Of a stretch of DNA of 7,661 bases, positions 1 to 6,938 are shown one piece after another. Each line of letters starts with the position of its first letter. The first letter of the stretch is position 1. Source of the DNA: Gammaproteobacteria bacterium. GTDB lineage: Bacteria > Pseudomonadota > Gammaproteobacteria > Steroidobacterales > Woeseiaceae. The notes under the pieces were generated by a model, which worked only from the letters and a program-made list of their open reading frames with translations, searched no databases and was not told the DNA's origin. The stretch is from positions 1 to 7,661 of the forward strand of contig JAOUNK010000155.1 in assembly GCA_029881015.1 (NCBI GenBank), given 5' to 3'. The translations under genes and the position numbers were made by a program.

Positions 1-1
1 C

Positions 2-1096
2 GGCAAGGCCATCATGATGGGCCCGAACAACTACCTGGGCCGGGCGTACATGGCGACGCCGATTGCCATCACGGTGGAAGGCGCCAACATCCTGACGCGC
101 AGCCTGATCATCTACGGCCAGGGGGCTATTCGCTGTCATCCCTTCGTCCTGCGCGAGTTGCAGGCAGCCGCTGACGAGGATCACGATCGCGGCCTGATCG
201 AGTTCGACGATGCCCTGTTTGGCCATATCGGCTATGCCATCAGCAACATGGCACGCTCGATATTCCTGGCGTTGACGCATGCGAAGTTCAGCCGTGTGCC
301 GCTCAACACGCCGACCCGGCGCTACTACCAGAACATCAATCGCTACACGGCCGCGTTCGCACTGGCGTCGGACTTCGCCATGCTGACGCTGGGCGGCGCA
401 CTCAAGAAGCGCGAATTACTCTCGGCAAGACTGGGCGACATCCTTAGCTCGATGTACCTCGCCTCGTGTGTCCTCAAGCATTTCGAGGACCAGGGCCGCC
501 GCGCAACGGACCTGCCGCTGGTCGAGTGGTCAGTTCGGACGCTCATGTACCAGGCACAGGAAGCGCTGCATGCCTTCCTGCTGAATTTCCCGAATCGCTG
601 GGTCGCCTGGTTCCTGCGCTTTTTCATTTTCCCGCGTGGCCGCACCTACAAGGCGCCGTCGGATGAGATCGGGCGCAAGGTTGTCGAGCTCATCACGACG
701 CCGGGCGAGTCGCGCGAACGACTTAGCGAGTTCGCCTACACGACGCTGGAGCCGGGCAATCCACTGGGCAAGTTGCAGGAAGCCCTGGAACTCTCGAAAG
801 AACACGCACCGCTTGAGAAGCGCCTGCGTCAGGCCAGGAAGGAAGGCCTGATCGCGTCTGACTACCTCGGTCTGCAGATCGAAGAGGCGGAGAAAGCGCA
901 GGTCATCAGCAAGGCAGAGGCCAATAGCCTGCGCGATTACCATGAAAAACTGACCGCCATCCTCGCTGTGGACGATTTCGCGCCCCTCGACCTGCAGCGA
1001 GCTGCGCCGGCCGACCCGGCGCCCGGCACCATGCCGGCGGCGAAAAAGAAGGCAGCGCGCAAGAAGACCAGCAAGAAGAAAGCTGCAAAAGCCTGA
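2..1096 (+). CDS. fadE: Acyl-CoA dehydrogenase FadE, C-terminal part (5' end outside window)
   Basis: This is the last 364 residues of a FadE-type acyl-CoA dehydrogenase, the flavoenzyme that makes trans-2-enoyl-CoA in the first step of beta-oxidation. The frame is open from base 2, so the ATG at 14 is internal and the true start lies left of the window. The first ~55 residues hold the family signature (GPNNYLGRAY, ITVEGANILTRS, GQGAIRCHPFVL), which closely matches E. coli FadE as I recall it. The rest is the mostly helical DUF1974 region that marks long (~800-residue) FadE proteins and separates them from ordinary ~380-residue dehydrogenases. An oddity is the extreme C-terminus, where the last ~20 visible residues (345-364) hold nine Lys and one Arg among Ala, resembling a histone H1-type tail. 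Only 3 bp separate the TGA from the next gene, suggesting cotranscription. The family call is secure. The function of the tail is unknown. Confidence 0.95.
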   Translation, partial: GKAIMMGPNNYLGRAYMATPIAITVEGANILTRSLIIYGQGAIRCHPFVLRELQAAADEDHDRGLIEFDDALFGHIGYAISNMARSIFLALTHAKFSRVPLNTPTRRYYQNINRYTAAFALASDFAMLTLGGALKKRELLSARLGDILSSMYLASCVLKHFEDQGRRATDLPLVEWSVRTLMYQAQEALHAFLLNFPNRWVAWFLRFFIFPRGRTYKAPSDEIGRKVVELITTPGESRERLSEFAYTTLEPGNPLGKLQEALELSKEHAPLEKRLRQARKEGLIASDYLGLQIEEAEKAQVISKAEANSLRDYHEKLTAILAVDDFAPLDLQRAAPADPAPGTMPAAKKKAARKKTSKKKAAKA

Positions 1097-1099
1097 TCA

Positions 1100-2200
1100 A
1101 TGGCCAGGAAGCCCGCGCCGTTGCCCGACCACCCGAACTGCCTTAACTGCGGTACGGAACTTCGAGGCCAATACTGCGGCTCCTGCGGTCAGCGTGCCCG
1201 TGGCCGACTGATCAGCCTCTGGGAGCTCCTGCAGGACGCGTTCGGCGACCTCTTCGAGCTCGACTCGAGGTTATGGCGCACCCTGATTCCACTGCTGGCC
1301 CGGCCCGGCAAACTGACCCTCGACTACCTCGAGGGTCGGCGGGCGCGCTACATGCCGCCATTCCGCATGTACCTCGTGCTCAGCGTCCTGTTTTTCGTCA
1401 TCGCGTTCTTCGATCCCGAAGACGACCTTAGTATTCTCTTTGAACCCCAGCCCGAACCGACGCCAGAAGAGGTCGTCGCACTGCAGGAAGAAACCGCGGC
1501 GAAGCGGGAAGCCGCAGAGGCGGAGATCAACGAGGCGCTGGAGGAACTCAGGCAAGAGGGCATCATCCCGCCAGGCAAGACCGGCGAGACCGCGGCCGAG
1601 GCAACCGACGGCCCGGCCAACATCACCATCTACGGCGATGACGCAGGCGGTTTCAATTTTCAGATCGACCCGGAAACCGGCGACTGCGAGTTCAGCGGCC
1701 GAGAGGATCTCCCGGACTGGCTGCAGAGGCGCCTGACCAAGGAGCGCCTCGAAGCGACCTGCGAGCGTATCGGTGCCGACGACGGCAAGACCCTCGGCAA
1801 CCTGATACTGGACAACATCCCGATCGCCCTGATCGTGCTGATGCCGCTCATGGCGTTGGTCCTGAAAGGCCTGTATCCGTTGTCACGCCGCTTCTTCGTT
1901 GAGCACCTGCTGTTCTTCGTGCACTTCCATTCGTTCTTCTTCCTGATCCTCACGCTGCAGGTGCTGTTCGCGCGGCTCGCCAATCTTGTGCACCTGCCCG
2001 AAGCCATCAAGGTCCTGACGATCGTCGCTGCGGCATTCTACATTCCGGTGTATCTTTACAAGGCCATGCGGCGCGTTTATGGCCAGGGGCATTTCTTCAC
2101 CTTCACCAAGTACGTCATCCTGTCGATCACCTACATGATCGGTGCCGGTATGACGATGCTCGGCGCACTGCTGTTTGCACTCGTGTCCGTGTCCGCTTGA
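1100..2200 (+). CDS. DUF3667-type zinc-ribbon membrane protein
   Basis: This is a 366-residue protein of unknown function that resembles the DUF3667 family. The N-terminus has a four-cysteine zinc-ribbon (Cys14, Cys17, Cys26, Cys29; NCGT and CGSCGQ), followed by a conserved-looking region containing DSRLWRTL, LARPGKLTLDYLEG and RARYMPPFRMYL. A first hydrophobic helix spans about 88-104. A long polar insert (about 105-235) follows, with a Glu/Ala-rich stretch at 122-153 likely to form a helix or coiled coil. Four more hydrophobic segments lie near 240-257, 271-291, 304-321 and 337-362, and the motif EHLLFFVHFHSF is typical of the family. The likely location is the inner membrane with a cytoplasmic zinc ribbon, which is inferred. 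The ATG lies 3 bp after the fadE stop with no strong ribosome site, so translation may be coupled to fadE. No biochemical role is known to me. Confidence 0.85.
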   Translation: MARKPAPLPDHPNCLNCGTELRGQYCGSCGQRARGRLISLWELLQDAFGDLFELDSRLWRTLIPLLARPGKLTLDYLEGRRARYMPPFRMYLVLSVLFFVIAFFDPEDDLSILFEPQPEPTPEEVVALQEETAAKREAAEAEINEALEELRQEGIIPPGKTGETAAEATDGPANITIYGDDAGGFNFQIDPETGDCEFSGREDLPDWLQRRLTKERLEATCERIGADDGKTLGNLILDNIPIALIVLMPLMALVLKGLYPLSRRFFVEHLLFFVHFHSFFFLILTLQVLFARLANLVHLPEAIKVLTIVAAAFYIPVYLYKAMRRVYGQGHFFTFTKYVILSITYMIGAGMTMLGALLFALVSVSA

Positions 2201-2207
2201 CGTCCCC

Positions 2208-2211
2208 GGAG
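2208..2211 (+). promoter_or_regulatory. Ribosome binding site of the DUF4399 lipoprotein gene
   Basis: GGAG lies 9 bases before the ATG at 2221. It decides the start: a TTG eight codons upstream (2197) is in frame but would overlap the previous stop and spoil the signal peptide. Confidence 0.7.
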
Positions 2212-2220
2212 ACAACAATA

Positions 2221-2691
2221 ATGAGAAACTCGATCCTGCCCGTATGTTTCCTGCTCTTGCTGACGAGCGCCTGCAGTAACGAGGCGCCGGAACCTGCAGC
2301 GGTCGCTGTTGCTGACCCCGAGCCAGCCGGCCTGGCACGCACCGCGTCCGTACCAGGCGCGCGCGTGTTTTTCATAAGTCCCGTCGACGGTGCGACCGTC
2401 AGCAACCCTGTCAAAGTCGTCTTCGGCATCGAGGGCATGGAGGTCGTAGCGGCGGGTAACGACACCCCGCATTCCGGTCACCATCACCTCCTGATCGACA
2501 CCGGCCTGCCGAATCTGGGCCTGCCGATTCCCAAAGACAGCCGGCACGTTCATTTCGGCGACGGCAGCACGGAGACGGAAATCACGCTGGAACCGGGCCG
2601 GCATTCGCTGCAGATGCTGCTGGGCGACCACCTGCATGTCCCCCATGAGCCGCCAATCCTGTCGGACCCGATAACGATCCTTGTTGAATAA
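2221..2691 (+). CDS. Predicted lipoprotein with DUF4399 domain
   Basis: This is a 156-residue exported protein. The start at 2221 gives a short lipoprotein signal peptide: a basic residue (Arg2), a hydrophobic core (about 5-14), then a lipobox-like LTSAC with the lipidated cysteine at position 18. A Pro/Ala-rich linker (about 20-45) leads into a compact beta-rich domain of the DUF4399 type (about 46-156). This carries FFISPVDGATVSNPV near its start, then PHSGHHHLLID, HVHFGDGSTE, LEPGRHSLQ and LGDHLHVPH. At least ten histidines lie in these motifs (including 84, 87-89, 109, 111, 128, 137, 139, 142), so metal binding is possible, though this is inference. The function is not known to me. It starts 20 bp after the DUF3667 gene and is probably the last gene of that transcript; a probable promoter for mvaS begins 5 bp after its stop. 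Confidence 0.85.
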   Translation: MRNSILPVCFLLLLTSACSNEAPEPAAVAVADPEPAGLARTASVPGARVFFISPVDGATVSNPVKVVFGIEGMEVVAAGNDTPHSGHHHLLIDTGLPNLGLPIPKDSRHVHFGDGSTETEITLEPGRHSLQMLLGDHLHVPHEPPILSDPITILVE

Positions 2692-2695
2692 GGTG

Positions 2696-2724
2696 TTGAG
2701 TGCCAAGGCCCGGCGCTCTAAAAT
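2696..2724 (+). promoter_or_regulatory. Probable sigma-70 promoter for mvaS
   Basis: A TTGAGT -35 box (2696-2701) and a TAAAAT -10 box (2719-2724) are separated by exactly 17 bases, matching the consensus at 4 of 6 and 5 of 6 positions. Transcription would start near 2731, giving a leader of about 20 bases before the mvaS ATG. It sits in the only real gap between the lipoprotein gene and mvaS. Confidence 0.55.
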
Positions 2725-2733
2725 CGCCGGGCC
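2707..2733 (+). repeat. Perfect 9-bp inverted repeat around the mvaS -10 box
   Basis: GGCCCGGCG (2707-2715) and its exact reverse complement CGCCGGGCC (2725-2733) flank a 9-base AT-rich loop, CTCTAAAAT, whose last six bases are the -10 box. No T-run follows the second arm, so it does not look like an intrinsic terminator on the + strand. A regulator operator is possible but unproven. Confidence 0.7.
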
Positions 2734-2749
2734 AAAGCGAACTATTCAC

Positions 2750-4234
2750 ATGAAGCAGCCCCAGACAACAAGACCCATCGGTATCAGCGGCCTGGCCGCC
2801 TATATCCCGCCGTACCGTGTATGGCTGGAAGACTGGTGTGACTGGACGGATAACCAGTGGCCGAAGATCCGCGAGGTTGTGGGGCGCAGTTTCAGGGTCC
2901 GTGGGCCGAACCACAGTGTGTACACGATGGCCGCCAATGCCGTCATTCGGCTGATAGACCAATACGACGTCGACCCAACGCGCGTCAAGTTCCTTGGCCT
3001 GGGCACGGAATCAAGTACCGATAACTCGGCCGGCGCCATCATTATCAAGGGTATGGTGGATGAGGCGCTGATCGCGCGCGGCAGGCCGCCCATTTCGCGC
3101 AGTTGCGAGGTGCCGGAGTTCAAACATGCCTGCCTCGGTGGTGTGTATGGCATGAAGGGCGCGATTCGCCACCTGGCGCTGGACGGTGCCGGCAGCCAGG
3201 CCATCGTCGTCTGCGCCGATATCGCCGAGTATGCAAGGGGCAGCTCCGGCGAGCCCACGCAGGGTGCCGGTGCCGTCGCCATGCTGCTCGAGGAGAATCC
3301 GCAGCTTGCCGTCGTCGACCTGGTCGGCTCGGGCTCGGCCTCGGACTATCGCATCATGGATTTTCGCAAACCGATGGCACGTTTCTGCGGCCAGGACCGT
3401 TCCGAGACTCACCAGGTGCAGGACTTCCCGGTGTTCAACGGCAAGTACTCGACGACCTGTTACATCGACGAGACGCTGCACGCGCTGAATGACATGTATG
3501 AGAAGCGGGGACTGAGCCCGAGCCGGTACCTGCGCTCCCTGCGGTCCGTGTTCATGCATCGCCCTTACCGCCGCATGCCCGAAACGGGCTGGGCGGTTTC
3601 CTACCTGTTTGCGCTGGGCCACGGCAACGGCGAAGACAAGGCTGAGCTCGCATCCTACTGTTACGAGGCCGGGATCGACGTCGAGCTGATGCGCGCCGAG
3701 ATGGCATCCAAGCCGGAGGTCGCGAGGCTCGCGCAACCCGACAAGCTCAGCTACGAGGCCTATCCCCTGACGATGGCCGCACTGCGCGCCTTCCGCGCGT
3801 CACGTCATTTCCGCCGCGAGATCCTCGACAAGATGAAACTCGGCAGTGACACGATGCTCGACCTGGGTAACCTCTACACAGCGGCACTGCCTGCGTGGAT
3901 GGCCGCCGGTTTCGAACAGGCGCTGGATGAAAATTCACTTGAAGCAGGACAGGAAGTACTGACCCTTGGCTACGGCAGCGGCGATGCAGCCGAGGTAATT
4001 CCGTTCTTCATGGCCGAAGGCTGGCAGGAAGCCACGCGCAAGATCCGCTTCGGTGAGGCAATGCAGTTCGCTGTCGATCTTACGTTCGAGCAGTACAAAG
4101 CGCTGCATGACGGTCGACGCGTTAGCGACCTGGACTACGCGCCGAATAACGAGTTTGTCATCGAGCGGGTCGGCCGTTCGGATGAACGTCACTTTACCGA
4201 TTTCGGCATAGAGTACTACAAGTACATCGCCTAA
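2750..4234 (+). CDS. mvaS: Hydroxymethylglutaryl-CoA synthase
   Basis: This enzyme condenses acetyl-CoA with acetoacetyl-CoA to HMG-CoA, the first committed step of the mevalonate pathway. The 494-residue product has the thiolase-fold family landmarks in order: a GTES motif with probable catalytic Glu87; the nucleophile Cys128 in HACLGG; PTQGAGAVAML (169-179); NGKYSTTCYI (230-239); catalytic His270 in FMHRPYRRM; DLGNLYTAALP (371-381); and GYGSG (407-411). It is about 100 residues longer than compact bacterial MvaS enzymes such as that of Staphylococcus (about 390). Extra length appears between the His motif and GNLYT and at the C-terminus. The position where many family members have DFWRP or DFYRP reads DFRKP here. 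The ATG at 2750 was chosen because it follows the putative promoter; the ribosome site is weak, and the frame's upstream extension runs through the promoter. It converges with idi, and their stop codons overlap. Confidence 0.9.
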   Translation: MKQPQTTRPIGISGLAAYIPPYRVWLEDWCDWTDNQWPKIREVVGRSFRVRGPNHSVYTMAANAVIRLIDQYDVDPTRVKFLGLGTESSTDNSAGAIIIKGMVDEALIARGRPPISRSCEVPEFKHACLGGVYGMKGAIRHLALDGAGSQAIVVCADIAEYARGSSGEPTQGAGAVAMLLEENPQLAVVDLVGSGSASDYRIMDFRKPMARFCGQDRSETHQVQDFPVFNGKYSTTCYIDETLHALNDMYEKRGLSPSRYLRSLRSVFMHRPYRRMPETGWAVSYLFALGHGNGEDKAELASYCYEAGIDVELMRAEMASKPEVARLAQPDKLSYEAYPLTMAALRAFRASRHFRREILDKMKLGSDTMLDLGNLYTAALPAWMAAGFEQALDENSLEAGQEVLTLGYGSGDAAEVIPFFMAEGWQEATRKIRFGEAMQFAVDLTFEQYKALHDGRRVSDLDYAPNNEFVIERVGRSDERHFTDFGIEYYKYIA

Positions 4235-4803
4235 GGCGTGCAATAGCGGGCAAGCTGCCCCGCGTAATTCCTGTTTAGCTCCCGCCACTCCTGTTTGAAC
4301 CAGGGCGTAAAGCGGTCCGGCTGTTGTTCGAATTCCTCGGCAAGCGCGCTGGCGGAGACGTAGCGAACGCCGGCGATTTCGCTTTCATTCGGCTGAATCT
4401 CATCGCTGGGCCGGCCAAGGAACACGTGGCAGAACTCGTTTTCCGAGCCCAGGTCACCAAACTTCGCCGCGTAGCAAAACCGGTAGACATACTCGAGCTC
4501 GGCTTGACAATTAAGCTCGTCCAGAAGTCGCCGTGTGGTAGCGACCTCCAACGTCTCCCCCCGCCGTGGATGACTGCAGCAGCTGTTGGACCAATAACCG
4601 CCCCACAGGCGCTTCGACCGCGCACGTTGTTGCAGCAGCAACTCCCCCGCGTCATTGAAGAGGAACAGGGAAAAAGCACGGTGCAGGATTCCGGCACCAT
4701 TGTGGGCATCCGCTTTCGCCGCGAAGCCGATCTCGTTGTCGTCCCTGTCGACCAGGATGAGTTCCTCGCTTTCCGAGGAGACGACCCGATGTTGGTCGTT
4801 CAC
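4231..4803 (-). CDS. idi: Isopentenyl-diphosphate delta-isomerase, type I
   Basis: This is a 190-residue Nudix-fold enzyme that interconverts IPP and DMAPP, an essential step when IPP is made from mevalonate. The key residues of E. coli Idi can be placed with matching spacing. Catalytic Cys76 is in SNSCCSHP (E. coli Cys67). Metal ligands are His34, His41, His78, Glu121 and Glu123 (E. coli His25, His32, His69, Glu114, Glu116), with the last also being the catalytic Glu. Tyr111 matches Tyr104, and Trp168 in FTPWF matches Trp161. The Nudix-like segment runs from about PRRGE (79) to LLDELN (98). The start is GTG, sharing the bases GTGA with the stop of the upstream fusion gene, and a good GGGAG lies 7 bases before it. 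It is the last gene of the - strand mevalonate run and ends head-on against mvaS, with the two stop codons sharing CTAA. It is predicted to be cytoplasmic and Mg/Mn dependent, from family knowledge. Confidence 0.95.
   Translation of the reverse strand: MNDQHRVVSSESEELILVDRDDNEIGFAAKADAHNGAGILHRAFSLFLFNDAGELLLQQRARSKRLWGGYWSNSCCSHPRRGETLEVATTRRLLDELNCQAELEYVYRFCYAAKFGDLGSENEFCHVFLGRPSDEIQPNESEIAGVRYVSASALAEEFEQQPDRFTPWFKQEWRELNRNYAGQLARYCTP
4246..4263. other. Weak hairpin near the mvaS/idi convergence
   Basis: GCGGGCA (4246-4252) can pair with TGCCCCGC (4256-4263) with one bulged base and a 3-base loop. It starts 11 bases after the mvaS stop and lies inside the idi coding end. No T-run follows on the + strand, so a terminator role for mvaS is only a possibility. 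Confidence 0.25.
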
Positions 4804-6938
4804 GATGGCTCTCCCGCGTGCAGTGCGAGCGTATCAAAGCCGCCCTGCCGCAACGCACCCTCTACCTCGTCTATACACTCAGGGCACAGCGCGACTATCG
4901 ATCCGCCGCCGCCCGCGCCCGTCAACTTGGCACCCAGCGCGCCGCTCTGACGCGCGAGATTCACCATGTGCTCGAGGTTCGGTGTTGCAACGCCAATGGC
5001 ATTGAGCAGCCCATGGCAGACGTTCATCGCGGCACCGAGTTTGTGCCAGTCGCCGGTCTGCAGGGCAGCGGCGCCCTCCAGGCTCAGCCTGTCCATGTGA
5101 TCGAACACCGCATCATAGTGCGCCTTCGCCTTCTCTCGTCGCGCACGAACTGCGGCGACCACCTCACTGGTCCGGCCAGTTTCGTCCCCCCAGGCAACAA
5201 GCAACGGCGGAAGCGAGGGCACACTCAGCGCATCGATTTGCAGTCCGTTATCGCGCCGAAACAGCATCGGTTGCGCATACGTCGACAGTGTATTGTCGAT
5301 GCCGGACGGCGTTCCGTGGGCGAGCTGTTCACTGGCAAACGCGATCTCGTTGACGCGCCGGTCATCCAGCCCGAGGCCCAGGTAGGCATCGAAGGCCCTC
5401 GCGATGGCCACCGCGATCGCCGCTGACGACCCGAGTCCCTTGCCGAAAGGCAGTCGGGAATTCACGTTGATCCGGACGTTTGCACCTGTAACGCCCATCT
5501 CGTCCAGGAGACAGGCGACGAACGCATCCGGTAGTGCGTGCGACAAGGTCTTCGCGGCCACGATCGACACGTCGACGGCGCCGGGAATCGGCAGCGCCAG
5601 CGCGTGACGGCCATACACCACCGCATGTTCACCAAGCAGGATGACTTTGCCGGCGGCTGACGCTGTTGGCGCGCCCGCATCGGCACGCTGGAGCGACTCG
5701 AGGATCTCCCGCGCCTTCCAGTCCTTGATCTCGCCGCTCTCGACCAGTTGTTCGACAACCGTATCCAGCAACGACTCCGGCGCGCCCGCCGACGCCGCCA
5801 CGCTACGCGCGTGCAGTTGCATGTGACCGGCCTGAATACCATGTGTCGCCAGCGCGCGCAGCGCCGCGAAGTTCTGAGCGAGGCCGACCGCTGCCATGAC
5901 TTCCGCCAGCTCACGAGCATTGTGGGCACCGGCAAGCGCCAGCCCCAGTCGCGCCGCAGGATTATTTGCCAGCGTGCCGCCAACCGTGCCGACCTTCAGC
6001 GGCAGTTTGATCTCGCCGACAAGATCCCCGTTCAAGGCGGTGTGCCATCGCGTCAGCGACTGGTATCTGCCAGTGGCTGCGGCATACGCATGGGCCCCGG
6101 CCTCGATAGCCCGCCAGTCATTCCCGGTCGCGATTGCGACCGCGTCGATGCCGTTCATGATGCCCTTGTTATGCGTCGCCGCCCGGTACGGGTCGACCAG
6201 GGCTATGTCATTGGCCGTAATAATTGCATCGCGTACATTGGCCGGTAAGGCATACCGCACGCGCGCCGTGAACATTGAGCGATCGGCGAGATTGGAAAGG
6301 ATTCGCAGTGCGACCTGCCCATCGCACCGCGCGGCGATTTCGGGCGCCACGGCCTCGCAAATCGAATTGACGAGATTGGCACCCATGGCGTCGCAAGTGT
6401 CGACGAGCACGTGTACCGCGATGAGTGGCCTGCCGTCCGGCAGCGCGAACAGGCGAACCTCGATGTCCCGCACGCCCCCGCCGCGCTCGAGCAGGCGCGG
6501 GTGCACCGCATTGGCTGCGTCGAGCAACTCCGATTTCGCGGCCCCGATTGCGGCAATGGCGTGGTCGGCGTCCTGCACGTCGACAAGGTGCACCTGGCCA
6601 ACCAGCAACTGGCTGTGGCTCTCGACCTCGAAGCCTCCGGTCGGGCGCGCCATTGCCGCGGCGCTACTCAGACCAGCAACGATCGAAGGTTCTTCGACAA
6701 CGAGAGGCACGACGTGCTCCCGGTCATTGACGATGAAATTGGGGGCGATCGCGAATGGCAGGCCGAAGACGCCGACCACATTCTCGATCATATGATCGGC
6801 TGCCGTCGCTGCCAGCACATGGCGTCCATCTCGCAGCCGCGCTGCGTCGGCCGACGACAGCCAGCCCTGCTCCTCGAGCCTGGCAATACGCTCGGGGATG
6901 CTCAGCTTGTAAAGTCCGGAGATACGCGAGTCCGTCAT
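4800..6938 (-). CDS. mvaA: Fusion: class II HMG-CoA reductase + mevalonate kinase
   Basis: This is one uninterrupted 712-residue frame with two enzymes. Residues ~1-418 match class II HMG-CoA reductase (Pseudomonas mevalonii MvaA type). Catalytic residues are in place: Glu83 in VVEEPS, Lys258 in THNKG, Asp274 in GNDWR and His372 in GHMQLH. The dinucleotide-site segment DAMGANLVN is at 183-191. Residues ~428-712 form a GHMP-family mevalonate kinase: GKVILLGEHAVVYG (430-443), the ATP loop PFGKGLGSSAA (497-507), Glu537 and catalytic Asp548 in HGTPSGIDN (spaced as in rat kinase Glu193/Asp204), and KLTGAGGGGS (671-680). Only about 10 Ala/Pro/Thr-rich residues link them. The product would turn HMG-CoA into mevalonate and then 5-phosphomevalonate on one chain. 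Its ATG shares ATGA with the stop of the upstream kinase gene, and its TGA shares GTGA with the idi start. Both halves look intact, so both activities are expected (inferred). Confidence 0.93.
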   Translation of the reverse strand: MTDSRISGLYKLSIPERIARLEEQGWLSSADAARLRDGRHVLAATAADHMIENVVGVFGLPFAIAPNFIVNDREHVVPLVVEEPSIVAGLSSAAAMARPTGGFEVESHSQLLVGQVHLVDVQDADHAIAAIGAAKSELLDAANAVHPRLLERGGGVRDIEVRLFALPDGRPLIAVHVLVDTCDAMGANLVNSICEAVAPEIAARCDGQVALRILSNLADRSMFTARVRYALPANVRDAIITANDIALVDPYRAATHNKGIMNGIDAVAIATGNDWRAIEAGAHAYAAATGRYQSLTRWHTALNGDLVGEIKLPLKVGTVGGTLANNPAARLGLALAGAHNARELAEVMAAVGLAQNFAALRALATHGIQAGHMQLHARSVAASAGAPESLLDTVVEQLVESGEIKDWKAREILESLQRADAGAPTASAAGKVILLGEHAVVYGRHALALPIPGAVDVSIVAAKTLSHALPDAFVACLLDEMGVTGANVRINVNSRLPFGKGLGSSAAIAVAIARAFDAYLGLGLDDRRVNEIAFASEQLAHGTPSGIDNTLSTYAQPMLFRRDNGLQIDALSVPSLPPLLVAWGDETGRTSEVVAAVRARREKAKAHYDAVFDHMDRLSLEGAAALQTGDWHKLGAAMNVCHGLLNAIGVATPNLEHMVNLARQSGALGAKLTGAGGGGSIVALCPECIDEVEGALRQGGFDTLALHAGEPS
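4811..4815 (-). promoter_or_regulatory. Ribosome binding site of idi
   Basis: GGGAG on the - strand lies 7 bases before the GTG at 4803, inside the end of the reductase-kinase gene. It supports the GTG start and the overlapped, coupled reading of idi. Confidence 0.65.

Noticed and set aside
2131..2706. - strand open frame (191 codons) opposite the lipoprotein gene
   Set aside because: It overlaps two + strand genes, and the + strand lipoprotein has a signal peptide, ribosome site and domain motifs that explain the region.
2707..2733. Reading the inverted repeat as an intrinsic terminator for the lipoprotein gene
   Set aside because: No T-run follows the second arm on the + strand, and the loop holds a good -10 box correctly spaced from a -35 box.
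2681..2749. Upstream TTG start that would add 23 residues to mvaS
   Set aside because: It would begin inside the lipoprotein gene and run through the putative promoter and palindrome. The added residues do not resemble the family.
3011..3736. - strand open frame (241 codons) opposite mvaS
   Set aside because: It runs antisense to the conserved synthase active-site region. The product is low-complexity and matches nothing I recognise.
4324..4950. + strand open frame (208 codons) across idi and the end of the fusion gene
   Set aside because: It is antisense to idi, whose catalytic residues all match the type I isomerase family.
5896..6795. Long + strand open frame (299 codons) opposite the reductase
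   Set aside because: It is antisense to a clearly conserved catalytic domain, its translation is Ser/Arg/Ala-rich with no recognisable motif, and such shadows are expected in GC-rich DNA.
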